A stretch of 64,000 nt of DNA from Enterobacter sp. kpr-6. Lineage in GTDB: Bacteria > Pseudomonadota > Gammaproteobacteria > Enterobacterales > Enterobacteriaceae. Every line of letters starts with the position of its first letter. Positions within the stretch are counted from its first letter, which is position 1. The position numbers and the translations under genes are program-made. The stretch covers positions 426,823-490,822 of the forward strand of contig NZ_FOYH01000002.1 in NCBI RefSeq assembly GCF_900116015.1. The letters are read 5' to 3'. The notes beneath the pieces were generated by a model. That model was not told the DNA's origin and ran no database searches. It saw nothing but the letters and a program-made list of their open reading frames with translations. This document shows positions 40,966 through 50,062 of this stretch, in pieces.

Positions 40966-42213
40966 ATGGCCATTAAAAAACGTAGCGCCACCGTGGTTGC
41001 CGACCCGTCCGGGACCGCAACGATGGTAAAAAGCTCTCCGGCCACCCGTAGTCGCTTCTGGGGTGAGTTACCGCAGCATATTATGTCCGGCATTTCACGC
41101 ATGGTTCCCACGCTTATCATGGGCGGCGTGATCCTCGCGTTTTCACAACTTATCGCCTATAGCTGGCTCGATATCCCGGCAGATACCGGCATTATGGATG
41201 CGTTAAATTCCGGCAAATTCACCGGTTTTGACCTTTCGCTGCTGAAGTTTGCCTGGCTTTCCCAGTCCTTTGGCGGCGTACTGTTTGGCTTTGCGATCCC
41301 GATGTTTGCCGCGTTTGTGGCGAACTCCATCGGCGGCAAACTGGCTTTTCCGGCAGGCTTTATCGGCGGGCTGATGTCCACCCAGCCGACACAAATCCTC
41401 AATTTCGATCCGACCACGCTGCAATGGGGCACCACCGCACCGATCCCGTCCACCTTTATCGGTGCGCTGATTATCTCCATCGTCGCCGGGTATCTGGTGA
41501 AATGGATGAATCAAAAATTCCAGATGCCCGACTACCTGCTGGCGTTTAAAACGACCTTCCTGTTGCCAATTCTGTCTGCCATTTTCGTGATGCTGGCGAT
41601 GTACTACGTGATCACTCCGTTCGGCGGCTGGATCAACGGCGGCATCCGCACCCTGCTCACCGCCGCAGGCGAAAAAGGCGTGCTGATGTATGCGGTAGGG
41701 ATTTCTGCCGCGACCGCCATCGACCTTGGCGGCCCCATCAATAAAGCGGCCGGATTTGTCGCCTTCAGCTTTACCACCGATCACGTACTCCCGGTGACCG
41801 CGCGCTCCATCGCCATTGTGATCCCGTCGATTGGCCTGGGTCTGGCGACGCTGCTCGATAAGCGTCTGACCGGCAAACGGCTGTTCAGCGCCCAGCTCTA
41901 TCCGCAGGGCAAAACCGCCATGTTCCTGGCCTTTATGGGCATCAGCGAAGGGGCGATCCCGTTCGCACTGGAAAGCCCGTTAACGGCGATCCCGTCCTAC
42001 ATGATCGGCGCGATTGTCGGCTCCACCACCGCCGTCTGGCTCGGCGCGGTGCAGTGGTTCCCGGAATCCGCTATCTGGGCCTGGCCGCTGGTAACCAATC
42101 TCGGCGTCTATATGTTCGGGATTTTACTCGGCGCGGTGATTACCGCCGGTCTGGTGATTTTCTCGCGGCATCTGCTCTGGCGTCGCGGCAAACTCATTAT
42201 CGACACGCTCTGA
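40966..42213 (+). CDS. fryC: PTS fructose-like EIIC component FryC
   Basis: Membrane permease domain of the Fry phosphotransferase system, 415 aa as in E. coli FryC. The N-terminal 30 residues are variable and polar. They are followed by about ten transmembrane segments and the conserved loops [34 protein letters not shown] and [10 protein letters not shown]. It is 23 nt downstream of fryB and 10 nt upstream of ypdF. Confidence 0.94.
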   Translation: MAIKKRSATVVADPSGTATMVKSSPATRSRFWGELPQHIMSGISRMVPTLIMGGVILAFSQLIAYSWLDIPADTGIMDALNSGKFTGFDLSLLKFAWLSQSFGGVLFGFAIPMFAAFVANSIGGKLAFPAGFIGGLMSTQPTQILNFDPTTLQWGTTAPIPSTFIGALIISIVAGYLVKWMNQKFQMPDYLLAFKTTFLLPILSAIFVMLAMYYVITPFGGWINGGIRTLLTAAGEKGVLMYAVGISAATAIDLGGPINKAAGFVAFSFTTDHVLPVTARSIAIVIPSIGLGLATLLDKRLTGKRLFSAQLYPQGKTAMFLAFMGISEGAIPFALESPLTAIPSYMIGAIVGSTTAVWLGAVQWFPESAIWAWPLVTNLGVYMFGILLGAVITAGLVIFSRHLLWRRGKLIIDTL

Positions 42214-42223
42214 GGAAATGATC

Positions 42224-43312
42224 ATGACGTTGCTCGCCACCCTGCGTGACTGGCTTAAGGCCTCGCACATCGATGCGGTGCTGATCGCCTCCCGGCAAAA
42301 TAAACAGCCGCATCTGGGATTTTCCAGCGGCTCCGGTTACGTGCTGATCACGCGTCAGCAGGCGCATATCCTGGTGGATTTTCGCTACCTCGCGCAGGTT
42401 AATGCGCCGGGATATCACCTGCATTTGCTCGACAGTCAGCACACGCTGGCCGCCATCGTTAACCAGTGCCTTGCCGATGAAGGCCTGACGACGCTGGGTT
42501 TTGAAGGTGAGCACGTGAGCTGGCAGACCGGTTCGCAGTGGCGCGAGAATTTTAATGCCACGCTTGTGAGCGTATCGCTTGATGCGCTGCGGCAAGTTAA
42601 AACCGCGCCGGAACTGGCGCTGATCCGCGAAGCCTGCCGGATCGCCGACACCACCGCCGAACATATCCGCCAGTTTATAGAAGCCGGGATGCGCGAGCGG
42701 GAAGTGGCGGCGGAGCTGGAATGGTTTATGCGTCAGCAAGGGGCGGAAAAACCGTCCTTTGACACCATTGTTGCCAGCGGCGCGCGCGGGGCCTTACCGC
42801 ACGGCAAAGCCTCAGAAAAAGTGATTGTCGCGGGTGAGTTTGTCACCCTCGATTTTGGCGCTCAATACCAGGGATATTGCTCCGATTTGACGAGGACGTT
42901 CCTCGTCGCCGGACGCGACACAACGCCAGAAAAACACCCGCTGTATGAGATCTACCAGATCGTCCTGCGCGCGCAACGCGCGGCGATCCAGGCGATCCGC
43001 CCCGGCGTCGCCTGCCAGCAGGTTGATGCCACTGCCCGGCAGATCATTACCGACGCGGGCTACGGGGACTACTTCGGTCACAACACCGGGCACGCGGTGG
43101 GGATCGACGTTCACGAAAACCCGCGCTTCTCCCCCACCGACACCACCCTGTTGCAGCCTGGCATGGTGCTCACCGTCGAGCCGGGCATTTACCTGCCGGA
43201 TCGCGGCGGAGTGCGCATCGAAGATATGGTGCTGGTGACGGCGGGCGGCGCGGAGGTGCTCTATCAGCAGCCTACCGATCTGCAACTGACAGGAGAGTCG
43301 AATGGACGTTGA
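42224..43312 (+). CDS. ypdF: Xaa-Pro/methionine aminopeptidase YpdF
   Basis: M24-family metallopeptidase; E. coli YpdF removes N-terminal Met and cleaves Xaa-Pro bonds. The 362-aa protein has the metal-ligand motifs [34 protein letters not shown] and TVEPGIYLP. The ATG at 42224 is favoured because GAGGA is 7 nt away; the ATG at 42218 is only 1 nt away from it. It overlaps ypdE by 11 nt. Why a PTS operon carries peptidases is not known; the substrate could be a sugar-peptide. Confidence 0.93.
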   Translation: MTLLATLRDWLKASHIDAVLIASRQNKQPHLGFSSGSGYVLITRQQAHILVDFRYLAQVNAPGYHLHLLDSQHTLAAIVNQCLADEGLTTLGFEGEHVSWQTGSQWRENFNATLVSVSLDALRQVKTAPELALIREACRIADTTAEHIRQFIEAGMREREVAAELEWFMRQQGAEKPSFDTIVASGARGALPHGKASEKVIVAGEFVTLDFGAQYQGYCSDLTRTFLVAGRDTTPEKHPLYEIYQIVLRAQRAAIQAIRPGVACQQVDATARQIITDAGYGDYFGHNTGHAVGIDVHENPRFSPTDTTLLQPGMVLTVEPGIYLPDRGGVRIEDMVLVTAGGAEVLYQQPTDLQLTGESNGR

Positions 43313-44330
43313 ATTGCTGGCGGCGCTGAGCAACGCCGACGCCATTGCTGCCTCTGAGCAGGAAGTGCGCGATATCTTCCTGAAAGAGGCCGCAAAGTAC
43401 GGCAAAGCCGTACAGTTTGACGCCCTCGGATCGGTGCTGATCCGCCTGAATGAACATCCGGGGCCGAAAGTAATGATCTGCGCACACATGGATGAAGTCG
43501 GCTTTATGGTGCGCAGCATCGGCAGTAACGGGGCGATTGACGTGCTGCCCATCGGCAACGTGCGCAAAACCGCGCGAATGCTGCAGCCGGTGCGCATTAC
43601 CACCCGCGAGGGGCATAAAATCTCCGGCCTGCTGGATGGTGACGCCAGCGGGGAAAACCTGCGCGTCGATATCGGCGCATGTACCGCGCAAGAGGTCACC
43701 GAGGCGGGCATTGCGCCGGGGGATCGCGTGACGTTCGCCAGCGATTTTCAGCGCCTGCCCCACCAGCGGATCATGGGTAAAGCCTTTGATGACCGCCTCG
43801 GCTGCTATCTGTTACTCACTCTGCTGCGCGAGCTTCACGCCACGCCGCTGGAGTGCGAACTGTGGCTGGTGGCCAGTTCCAGCGAAGAAGTCGGTTTACG
43901 CGGCGGGAAAACCGCGGCGCATACCGTGCAGCCGGACGTGGCGGTGGTGCTCGACACCGCCTGCTGGGGGAATAATTTCGATTTCAGTGCCGCCAATCAC
44001 CGGCAGATCGGTCAGGGGCCGATGCTGGTGCTGTACGATAAATCGATGGTGGCCCCGCCCCGTCTCGCGCAGCATATCGCTGATATCGCGCGTGCGAACG
44101 ATATCCGCCTGCAACAGGATATGTTCAGCAACGGCGGCACCGACGGCGGCGCGATCCACCTGACCGGCAGCGGCATTCCCACGATTGTGATGGGACCGCC
44201 GACGCGCCACGGCCACTGTGCGGCGTCGATTGCCGATCTGAATGACATTGCCAGTTGCCACCGTTTGCTGGTGGCGCTTGCCCGCACCTTTAATGCACAC
44301 CATGTCCGCAGTCTGACGGATTTCAGCTAG
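43302..44330 (+). CDS. ypdE: M42-family aminopeptidase YpdE
   Basis: Broad-specificity metallo-aminopeptidase, 342 aa. Visible M42 features are the metal histidine in [14 protein letters not shown], the bridging Asp in [14 protein letters not shown], the catalytic Glu pair in [12 protein letters not shown], and the C-terminal ligand in [13 protein letters not shown]. coli YpdE works with YpdF on peptides. It starts inside ypdF and is followed 24 nt later by fryA. Confidence 0.94.
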   Translation: MDVELLAALSNADAIAASEQEVRDIFLKEAAKYGKAVQFDALGSVLIRLNEHPGPKVMICAHMDEVGFMVRSIGSNGAIDVLPIGNVRKTARMLQPVRITTREGHKISGLLDGDASGENLRVDIGACTAQEVTEAGIAPGDRVTFASDFQRLPHQRIMGKAFDDRLGCYLLLTLLRELHATPLECELWLVASSSEEVGLRGGKTAAHTVQPDVAVVLDTACWGNNFDFSAANHRQIGQGPMLVLYDKSMVAPPRLAQHIADIARANDIRLQQDMFSNGGTDGGAIHLTGSGIPTIVMGPPTRHGHCAASIADLNDIASCHRLLVALARTFNAHHVRSLTDFS

Positions 44331-44354
44331 TTTTCTGCGTACCAGGGAGTCTTT

Positions 44355-46850
44355 ATGCTAACGATCGCCTTTTTCTGCCCGCTGCCTAACGGCCTGCATG
44401 CGCGTCCGGCCTGGGCGTTAAAAGCCCAGTGCGCCGCCTGGCACAGTGACATTCGTTTTATCAACGAGCGGCTTAACACGCAGGCCGATGCCAAAAGCTC
44501 GCTGGCGCTGGTCGGCACCGGCACGCTGTTTAACGACAGTTGCCGCCTGGAGATTAACGGCAGCGACGAAGAGCAGGCCCGCCGGGTGCTGGAGCACTAT
44601 CTTAAGCATCAGTTTATCGACAGCGACAGCGCACCCGCGCCGCAAGCGCCGCTCACCGCCACTCCGCTGCCGCGATCGCTGGCCCGGTTAAATCCCTCCC
44701 TGATTTACGCCACTGCGCTGGCGGGCGGCATTGGCCGCGGCACGCTGCGCCTCTGGCAGAACGATTCGCTGGACGGCTACCGGGCGATCCCCGCCAGCCC
44801 CGAAGACAGTACGCGGCTGGAACACAGTCTGGCGGCGCTTGCATGGCAGCTAAACCAGCAGTCGCAGACGCTTGATGGCGAGAGCAAAACCATTATCAGC
44901 GCGCATCTGTCGCTGATTCAGGATGATGAGTTTGGCGGCAACATTCGCCGGTTGATGAGCGAGCAGCGCCTGAGCCTGGCGCAGGCCATCATCGGCAATA
45001 TGGAGCAGGTGTGCGCTAAACTCGCCGCCTCCGCCAGCGACTATCTGCGCGAGCGCGTCAGCGACATTCGGGATATCAGCGAGCAGCTACTGCACATCAC
45101 CTGGCCGGATCTGCGCCCTGATAATACGCTGACGCTGAATGAACCGACGATCCTTGTTGCCGAAGACATCACGCCGAGCCAGTTTTTAAGTCTGGATCGG
45201 CAGCAGTTAAAAGGCATGGTGCTGGAGAAAACGGGCCGCACCTCGCACACCCTGATCCTCGCCCGCGCCGCCGCGATCCCGGTGTTAAGCGGGCTGCCGT
45301 GCGCGTCACTGAGTCTGCATGACCGCAAGCCCGCTATTCTGGATGCGGAATGCGCCGTGCTGGTGACCGATCCTGACGAGGCGGTGCAGGGTTATTACCG
45401 GGTGGCGCAAAAACTGGCTGACCGCCGCCACCAGCAGCAAAGTCAGGACGCTGGCCTGCCCGCCGTCACCCGCGACGGCAAGGCGATTGAGATCGCCGCC
45501 AATATCGGCAGCGCGCTGGAAGCGCCGGGGGCGTTTGCCAGCGGCGCGGAAGGCGTGGGGCTGTTCCGCACGGAAATGCTGTTTATGGACCGGGAAAGCG
45601 CGCCGGATGAACAGGAGCAGTTCGAAGCCTATCAGCAGGTGCTGATGGCGGCGGGCGAGCGGCCGGTGATCTTTCGCACCGTGGATATCGGCGGCGACAA
45701 GCACATTCCGTATCTGCCGATCCCGCAGGAGGAAAACCCGTTTCTGGGCTATCGCGCGGTGCGCATCTACCCGGAATTTGCCGACCTGTTCCGCACCCAG
45801 TTGCGGGCGATTGTTCGCGCCAGCGCCTTCGGTAATGCCCGGCTGATGATCCCGATGGTGCACAGTCTCGACCAGATCCTGTGGGTGAAAAACCTGCTCA
45901 ACGAAGTGCGCAGCGCGCTGAAGGCCGAGGGGCTGCGCATTTCCGCCGACCTGCCGCTGGGCATCATGGTGGAAGTGCCGTCGGTGTGCTTTATCATCGA
46001 TCACTTCTGCGAAGAGGTGGATTTCTTTAGCGTCGGCTCCAACGACATGACCCAGTACCTGTACGCCGTGGATCGCAATAACCCGCGCGTCTCCCCGCTC
46101 TACAATCCCATTACACCGTCGTTTTTGCGGATGCTGCGCCAGATTATCAGCACCGCGCACCGCCACCATAAGCGCGTCGGCATTTGCGGCGAACTGGGGG
46201 GCGAAAGCCGCTATCTGCCGCTGCTGATAGGCCTGGGGCTGGACGAACTGAGCATGAGCGGGCCGCGCATTGCGCCGATCAAATCGCTGGTGCGCCAGTC
46301 AGACAGCGAAGCCTGCATCGCGCTTGCGCAGCAGGCCTGCGAGTGCCGCAGCGCCGACGAGATCGAACAGTTGCTGGCAAGCCAGGTCCAGCCGGAAGCA
46401 CCCCGCCCGTTGCTGGCGCTGGAAACCATTTGCGTTGGCGAACCGCTCACCTCCCGCGAGCAGGTGATCCAGTATCTGTGCGGTAATCTGGCGCTGCACG
46501 GACGCACCGACGCACCGCAGGCGCTGGAGGAGGATATCTGGCAGCGTGAAGAGATTGTCACCACCGCCGTTGGGTTTGGCGTGGCCATTCCGCACACCAA
46601 ATCACCGTGGGTGCGCCACTCCAGCATCAGCATTGCCCGCCTGCCGCAGCCGGTGGACTGGGGTTCAGATATGGGGGACGTGGAGATTGTGATTATGCTG
46701 ACCCTTGGCGAAAACGAAGGCATGAATCACGTGAAGGTCTTCTCGCAACTGGCGCGCAAGCTGGTGAATAAGACGTTCCGCCAGACGCTATTCGACGCAC
46801 AAGACAGCGAAACGATCCTCGCGCTGTTGCAGGCGGAAATTCAGCTCTGA
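44355..46850 (+). CDS. fryA: PTS multiphosphoryl transfer protein FryA (HPr-EI-EIIA)
   Basis: Fused phosphotransfer protein of 831 aa, exactly the E. coli length. The N-terminal HPr-like domain has phospho-His15 (NGLHARPAW). The central enzyme I domain has phospho-His298 (GRTSHTLILAR) and the PEP site GGDKHIPYLPIPQEENPFLG. The C-terminal EIIA-Fru domain has the histidine in VAIPHTKSPW. It gives the Fry system its own phosphate relay independent of PtsHI. Its stop is 1 nt from the 3' end of the opposing ypdC. Confidence 0.95.
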   Translation: MLTIAFFCPLPNGLHARPAWALKAQCAAWHSDIRFINERLNTQADAKSSLALVGTGTLFNDSCRLEINGSDEEQARRVLEHYLKHQFIDSDSAPAPQAPLTATPLPRSLARLNPSLIYATALAGGIGRGTLRLWQNDSLDGYRAIPASPEDSTRLEHSLAALAWQLNQQSQTLDGESKTIISAHLSLIQDDEFGGNIRRLMSEQRLSLAQAIIGNMEQVCAKLAASASDYLRERVSDIRDISEQLLHITWPDLRPDNTLTLNEPTILVAEDITPSQFLSLDRQQLKGMVLEKTGRTSHTLILARAAAIPVLSGLPCASLSLHDRKPAILDAECAVLVTDPDEAVQGYYRVAQKLADRRHQQQSQDAGLPAVTRDGKAIEIAANIGSALEAPGAFASGAEGVGLFRTEMLFMDRESAPDEQEQFEAYQQVLMAAGERPVIFRTVDIGGDKHIPYLPIPQEENPFLGYRAVRIYPEFADLFRTQLRAIVRASAFGNARLMIPMVHSLDQILWVKNLLNEVRSALKAEGLRISADLPLGIMVEVPSVCFIIDHFCEEVDFFSVGSNDMTQYLYAVDRNNPRVSPLYNPITPSFLRMLRQIISTAHRHHKRVGICGELGGESRYLPLLIGLGLDELSMSGPRIAPIKSLVRQSDSEACIALAQQACECRSADEIEQLLASQVQPEAPRPLLALETICVGEPLTSREQVIQYLCGNLALHGRTDAPQALEEDIWQREEIVTTAVGFGVAIPHTKSPWVRHSSISIARLPQPVDWGSDMGDVEIVIMLTLGENEGMNHVKVFSQLARKLVNKTFRQTLFDAQDSETILALLQAEIQL

Positions 46851-46851
46851 G

Positions 46852-47706
46852 TTACTGAAAACGCGCGCGGTACTCCCCCGGCGTCAGGCCAAACTGACGC
46901 CGGAAAACGCGGCAAAAATAGTCGCTGTCGTGAAAACCGCAGCGCTTCGCCACTTCTGCTACCGGCAGGTGATATTTCTGCAAAATCATCCGCGCTTTCG
47001 CCATTCGCACCCAGCGAACGTAGTCGACAAAACTCATTGTCCCCTGCTGTGAAAACAGCCGTGAAAGATGGTTCGGCGTGATGTTGAACAGCGAGGCGAC
47101 GGACTCGCGCGACAGCGGCGAGGCGTAGTTATCCTGGATCCAGTTGCACAGGCTCTGGTAGAGAAAATCCGCACGCGGCAGCACCGCGCCCGGCTGAGTG
47201 TGAACCACTTTGCGGCACAGATGCAGCAGGCTCAGCACCAGCGGCTGAATAATGTCCTGCTCGCCGGGCGTGCGGCTCAGATATGTCAGTGCGGTCAGCA
47301 TCGCCTCCCCTTCCCCGCGCTGCGGGTGCGGCAGTTCGATTTTGCGCACCGTATGCGAGGCCGCCTGTCCGCGCGCATCGTGAAAGGTCAGCCCAAGCCA
47401 GGCGGGGGCAAACACCAGGCTTAACACCATCACCGGCTTATCAAACAGCGGACAGTTTGCCGCCCGCGCCGGGATAAACAGCATTTCGCCTTCGCCCAGG
47501 CGCTGCGACTTGTCGTCCAGCCGGTTGGTGTAATCGCCGCGCAGCACCACGTCCAGCCTCGGCCACTCCAGGCTTACGCTGCCCGTTTGCAGCATGCGTG
47601 GCTGCCCGGCAAACCAGACGCGCCCAAGCCGCTGCGGATTGAGCACCAGACCGCTTAACAAATCGGCAAAAAATTGCTGATCGGCAGGTAAATGAAGTTC
47701 AGACAT
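46852..47706 (-). CDS. ypdC: AraC-family regulator YpdC
   Basis: AraC-type transcription factor, 284 aa, similar to E. coli YpdC throughout. The N-terminal sensing domain (about residues 1-175) is followed by a double helix-turn-helix: LSRESVASLFNITPNHLSRL and LPVAEVAKRCGFHDSDYFCR, ending in the family signature FRRQFGLTPGEYRARF. It converges on fryA and is a likely regulator of the fry operon by neighbourhood; no target site was identified. Confidence 0.92.
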   Translation of the reverse strand: MSELHLPADQQFFADLLSGLVLNPQRLGRVWFAGQPRMLQTGSVSLEWPRLDVVLRGDYTNRLDDKSQRLGEGEMLFIPARAANCPLFDKPVMVLSLVFAPAWLGLTFHDARGQAASHTVRKIELPHPQRGEGEAMLTALTYLSRTPGEQDIIQPLVLSLLHLCRKVVHTQPGAVLPRADFLYQSLCNWIQDNYASPLSRESVASLFNITPNHLSRLFSQQGTMSFVDYVRWVRMAKARMILQKYHLPVAEVAKRCGFHDSDYFCRVFRRQFGLTPGEYRARFQ

Positions 47707-47839
47707 CCCTGACTCCCGGTGAAATAAGCGACGTTAGTGTAGCGGATTGACCGGGGGAAAGGTAAAAACGGGGCGCAATTTACCCTGTGTTCATCACCCT
47801 GAAAATCCAGGAGGATGAGCACAGGATAATCTGCATAAA

Positions 47840-48670
47840 TCAGGCGCGGATAAAGGCGAGCAGATCGTCGCTGATCTGGTGCTTGTGGGTGGTGCAAATC
47901 CCGTGCGAACCGCCTTCATAGACCTTGAGGCGGGCGTCCGGCAGGATTTCTGCCGCCACTTTGCCGCAGGTTTCGAACGGTACGATCTGATCGTCATCGC
48001 CATGGATCACCAGCGTCGGGATGGTCATTTTTTTCAGATCTTCACGCAGGTCAGTTTCGGAGAAGGCCTGGACACAGTCATACAGCGCTTTGATTGAGCC
48101 CTGTAACCCCTGCTCGACGAAACTTTCGCGCACCGCTTTGGACTCTTTAGCGTCCGGGCGGTTATAGCCGTAAAAGGCGGCCGTTAACTCATAGAAAAAC
48201 GCCGCACGATCGTTGAGCACGCCCGCACGAATACCGTCGAAGACCTCCATCGGCACGCCGTTGGGGTTAAAATCGGTTTTCACCATAATCGGCGTCACCG
48301 CGCCAATCAGCACCGCTTTGGCGACCCGATCCGTACCGTGGCGACCGATGTAGCGCGCCACTTCACCGCCGCCGGTGGAGTGCCCGACGTGCACCGCATC
48401 CCGTAAATTGAGATGTGCGGTGAGTTCAGCCAGATCGTCGGCGTATTGATCCATATTGTGCCCGTCCCAGGGTTGCGCTGAACGCCCGTGTCCACGGCGG
48501 TCGTGCGCAATGACGCGATAACCGTTGGTCGCCAGATACAACATTTGATCTTCAAAAGCATCAGCGGTTAACGGCCAGCCATGGCTGAAAACAATGGGCT
48601 GCCCGCTGCCCCAGTCTTTGAAATGCAGATAGCTGCCATCTTTCAGTGTCAATTTGTCGTACTGGCTCAT
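47840..48670 (-). CDS. Alpha/beta hydrolase (chloroperoxidase/arylesterase-like)
   Basis: Cofactor-free hydrolase of 276 aa, related to non-haem chloroperoxidases and arylesterases. The nucleophile elbow is GHSTGGG with Ser98; oxyanion-hole motif [11 protein letters not shown]; acid Asp in [13 protein letters not shown]; catalytic His in [12 protein letters not shown]. The ATG at 48670 has an AGGAG ribosome site; the ORF extends 20 residues upstream without support. There is no signal peptide. It is absent between rna and rnk in E. coli. Its natural substrate is unknown. Confidence 0.88.
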   Translation of the reverse strand: MSQYDKLTLKDGSYLHFKDWGSGQPIVFSHGWPLTADAFEDQMLYLATNGYRVIAHDRRGHGRSAQPWDGHNMDQYADDLAELTAHLNLRDAVHVGHSTGGGEVARYIGRHGTDRVAKAVLIGAVTPIMVKTDFNPNGVPMEVFDGIRAGVLNDRAAFFYELTAAFYGYNRPDAKESKAVRESFVEQGLQGSIKALYDCVQAFSETDLREDLKKMTIPTLVIHGDDDQIVPFETCGKVAAEILPDARLKVYEGGSHGICTTHKHQISDDLLAFIRA

Positions 48671-48864
48671 GCGTTCTCCTGTGACGAAAATGCGTTCAGT
48701 CATAACCCCAAAGGGATGCATAAAAAGCATAATTCATATCCACCAGCTATCACGTTTTTCACACAAATTTCATCTGATAGGCTTAGGGGAATGCACTGAT
48801 AATCGTCCGTTGTGAGCAATATCACTACAACTTGCCGGGAAGTCTCAGTATCATCGGGAGAGCT

Positions 48865-48897
48865 AAACCCTTGCCGCCTGGCGGTGAGGGTTTTTCT
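48865..48897 (+). promoter_or_regulatory. Terminator-like hairpin in the rnk leader
   Basis: AAACCCTTGCCGCC-TG-GGCGGTGAGGGTTT-type pairing (with small imperfections) is followed by TTCTTTT, 24 bp before the rnk ATG and upstream of its GGAG ribosome site. The polarity fits the plus strand only, so it would act on the rnk transcript itself as an attenuator. The 250-bp spacer upstream holds no gene. Confidence 0.6.
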
Positions 48898-48920
48898 TTT
48901 GGATTAACATGGAGTAAGAG

Positions 48921-49331
48921 ATGTCCAGACCCGCTATTATCATTAACGAACGTGATGCTGAACGCATTGACAGCCTGCTGGAGCGGGAGCCGTACGCCAG
49001 CCTGCCGGTGGCCGATGCGTTAAACGCGGAACTGGATCGCGCGCAGATGTGTGCCCCTGAGGCGATGCCGCGCGATGTGGTGACGATGAACAGCGAAGTA
49101 AAATTCCGCGATCTGAGCAGCAACGAGATCCGCGTACGCACGCTGGTTTACCCGGCGGACATGACCGACAGCAGCCAGCAACTGTCGGTACTCGCCCCGG
49201 TGGGTGCAGCGCTGCTGGGACTGCGCGCGGGCGATACCATTCTTTGGGAATTGCCCGGCGGAACCACCACTCACCTCGAAGTGCTGGAGGTCCTCTACCA
49301 GCCTGAAGCCGCGGGTGATTTTACACGCTAA
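48921..49331 (+). CDS. rnk: Regulator of nucleoside diphosphate kinase Rnk
   Basis: GreA/GreB-like protein of 136 aa that contacts RNA polymerase. The N-terminal coiled coil ([19 protein letters not shown]) is shorter than in Gre factors and precedes the FKBP-like C-terminal domain ([25 protein letters not shown]). The ribosome site GGAG lies before the ATG. In E. coli rnk adjoins rna; here the fry operon and a hydrolase lie between them. Confidence 0.95.
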   Translation: MSRPAIIINERDAERIDSLLEREPYASLPVADALNAELDRAQMCAPEAMPRDVVTMNSEVKFRDLSSNEIRVRTLVYPADMTDSSQQLSVLAPVGAALLGLRAGDTILWELPGGTTTHLEVLEVLYQPEAAGDFTR

Positions 49332-49470
49332 CTCTCTGAATAAAGCCCCGCGCTTTGTCTTGCAGAGGATGCGTCCTGCATCCTCTTTCCGTTTTTTGCC
49401 ATCTGGCTTACAAAAACCGTACCTGCGTTGTGGTTGAATGGAGGCAGTTAATCCACAGGGAGAAGCACGC

Positions 49471-49899
49471 ATGTATAACACGCTCATTATGCCGGTTGAT
49501 GTTTTCGAAATGGAACTCAGCGACAAGGCGATACGTCACGCCGAGTTTCTGGCGCAAAACGACGGTATCATTCATCTGCTTCATGTATTACCCGGCTCGG
49601 CCAACCTCAGTTTGCATCGCTTTGCGGCCGATGTGCGCCGCTTTGAAGAGCATCTCCAGCATGAAGCTGAAAGTCGGCTTAACACTATGATCGGTCATTT
49701 TTCACTTCCGGCGTCGCGCATAAAAACACACGTCCGCATTGGCAGCGTGCGCGATGTGGTGAATGAACTCGCAACGGAACTCGACGCAGATGTGATTGTG
49801 ATTGGCTCCCGCAACCCTTCCATTACGACCCATTTGCTTGGATCGAACGCCTCAGGCGTGGTGCGCCATGCTCATATTCCGGTGCTGGTGGTGCGGTAA
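49471..49899 (+). CDS. uspG: Universal stress protein UspG
   Basis: Cytoplasmic stress protein of 142 aa, very similar to E. coli UspG. It has the ATP-binding signature of the ATP-type subfamily near the C-terminus ([24 protein letters not shown]). The ATG at 49471 has an AGGGAGAA ribosome site and gives the family start [14 protein letters not shown]; an ATG 33 nt upstream is not supported. A strong terminator follows. Confidence 0.95.
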   Translation: MYNTLIMPVDVFEMELSDKAIRHAEFLAQNDGIIHLLHVLPGSANLSLHRFAADVRRFEEHLQHEAESRLNTMIGHFSLPASRIKTHVRIGSVRDVVNELATELDADVIVIGSRNPSITTHLLGSNASGVVRHAHIPVLVVR

Positions 49900-49929
49900 A
49901 ATAAAGTTTTATGCTGATTAATTTATTAC

Positions 49930-49965
49930 ATGGCCGCCTCTTATTATTGGGGCGGCCATTTTTAT
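49930..49965 (+). terminator. uspG terminator
   Basis: ATGGCCGCC and GGCGGCCAT form a long hairpin followed by TTTTTATTT, about 30 bp after the uspG stop. Confidence 0.88.
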
Positions 49966-50062
49966 TTCTGCATTTACTATGATTTCAAATAAATCGACAC
50001 CCCCGGATTTTCTTTATTATCCCTGACGCAAAATATTTCATTAACGGAAAGGATTCTGACGT

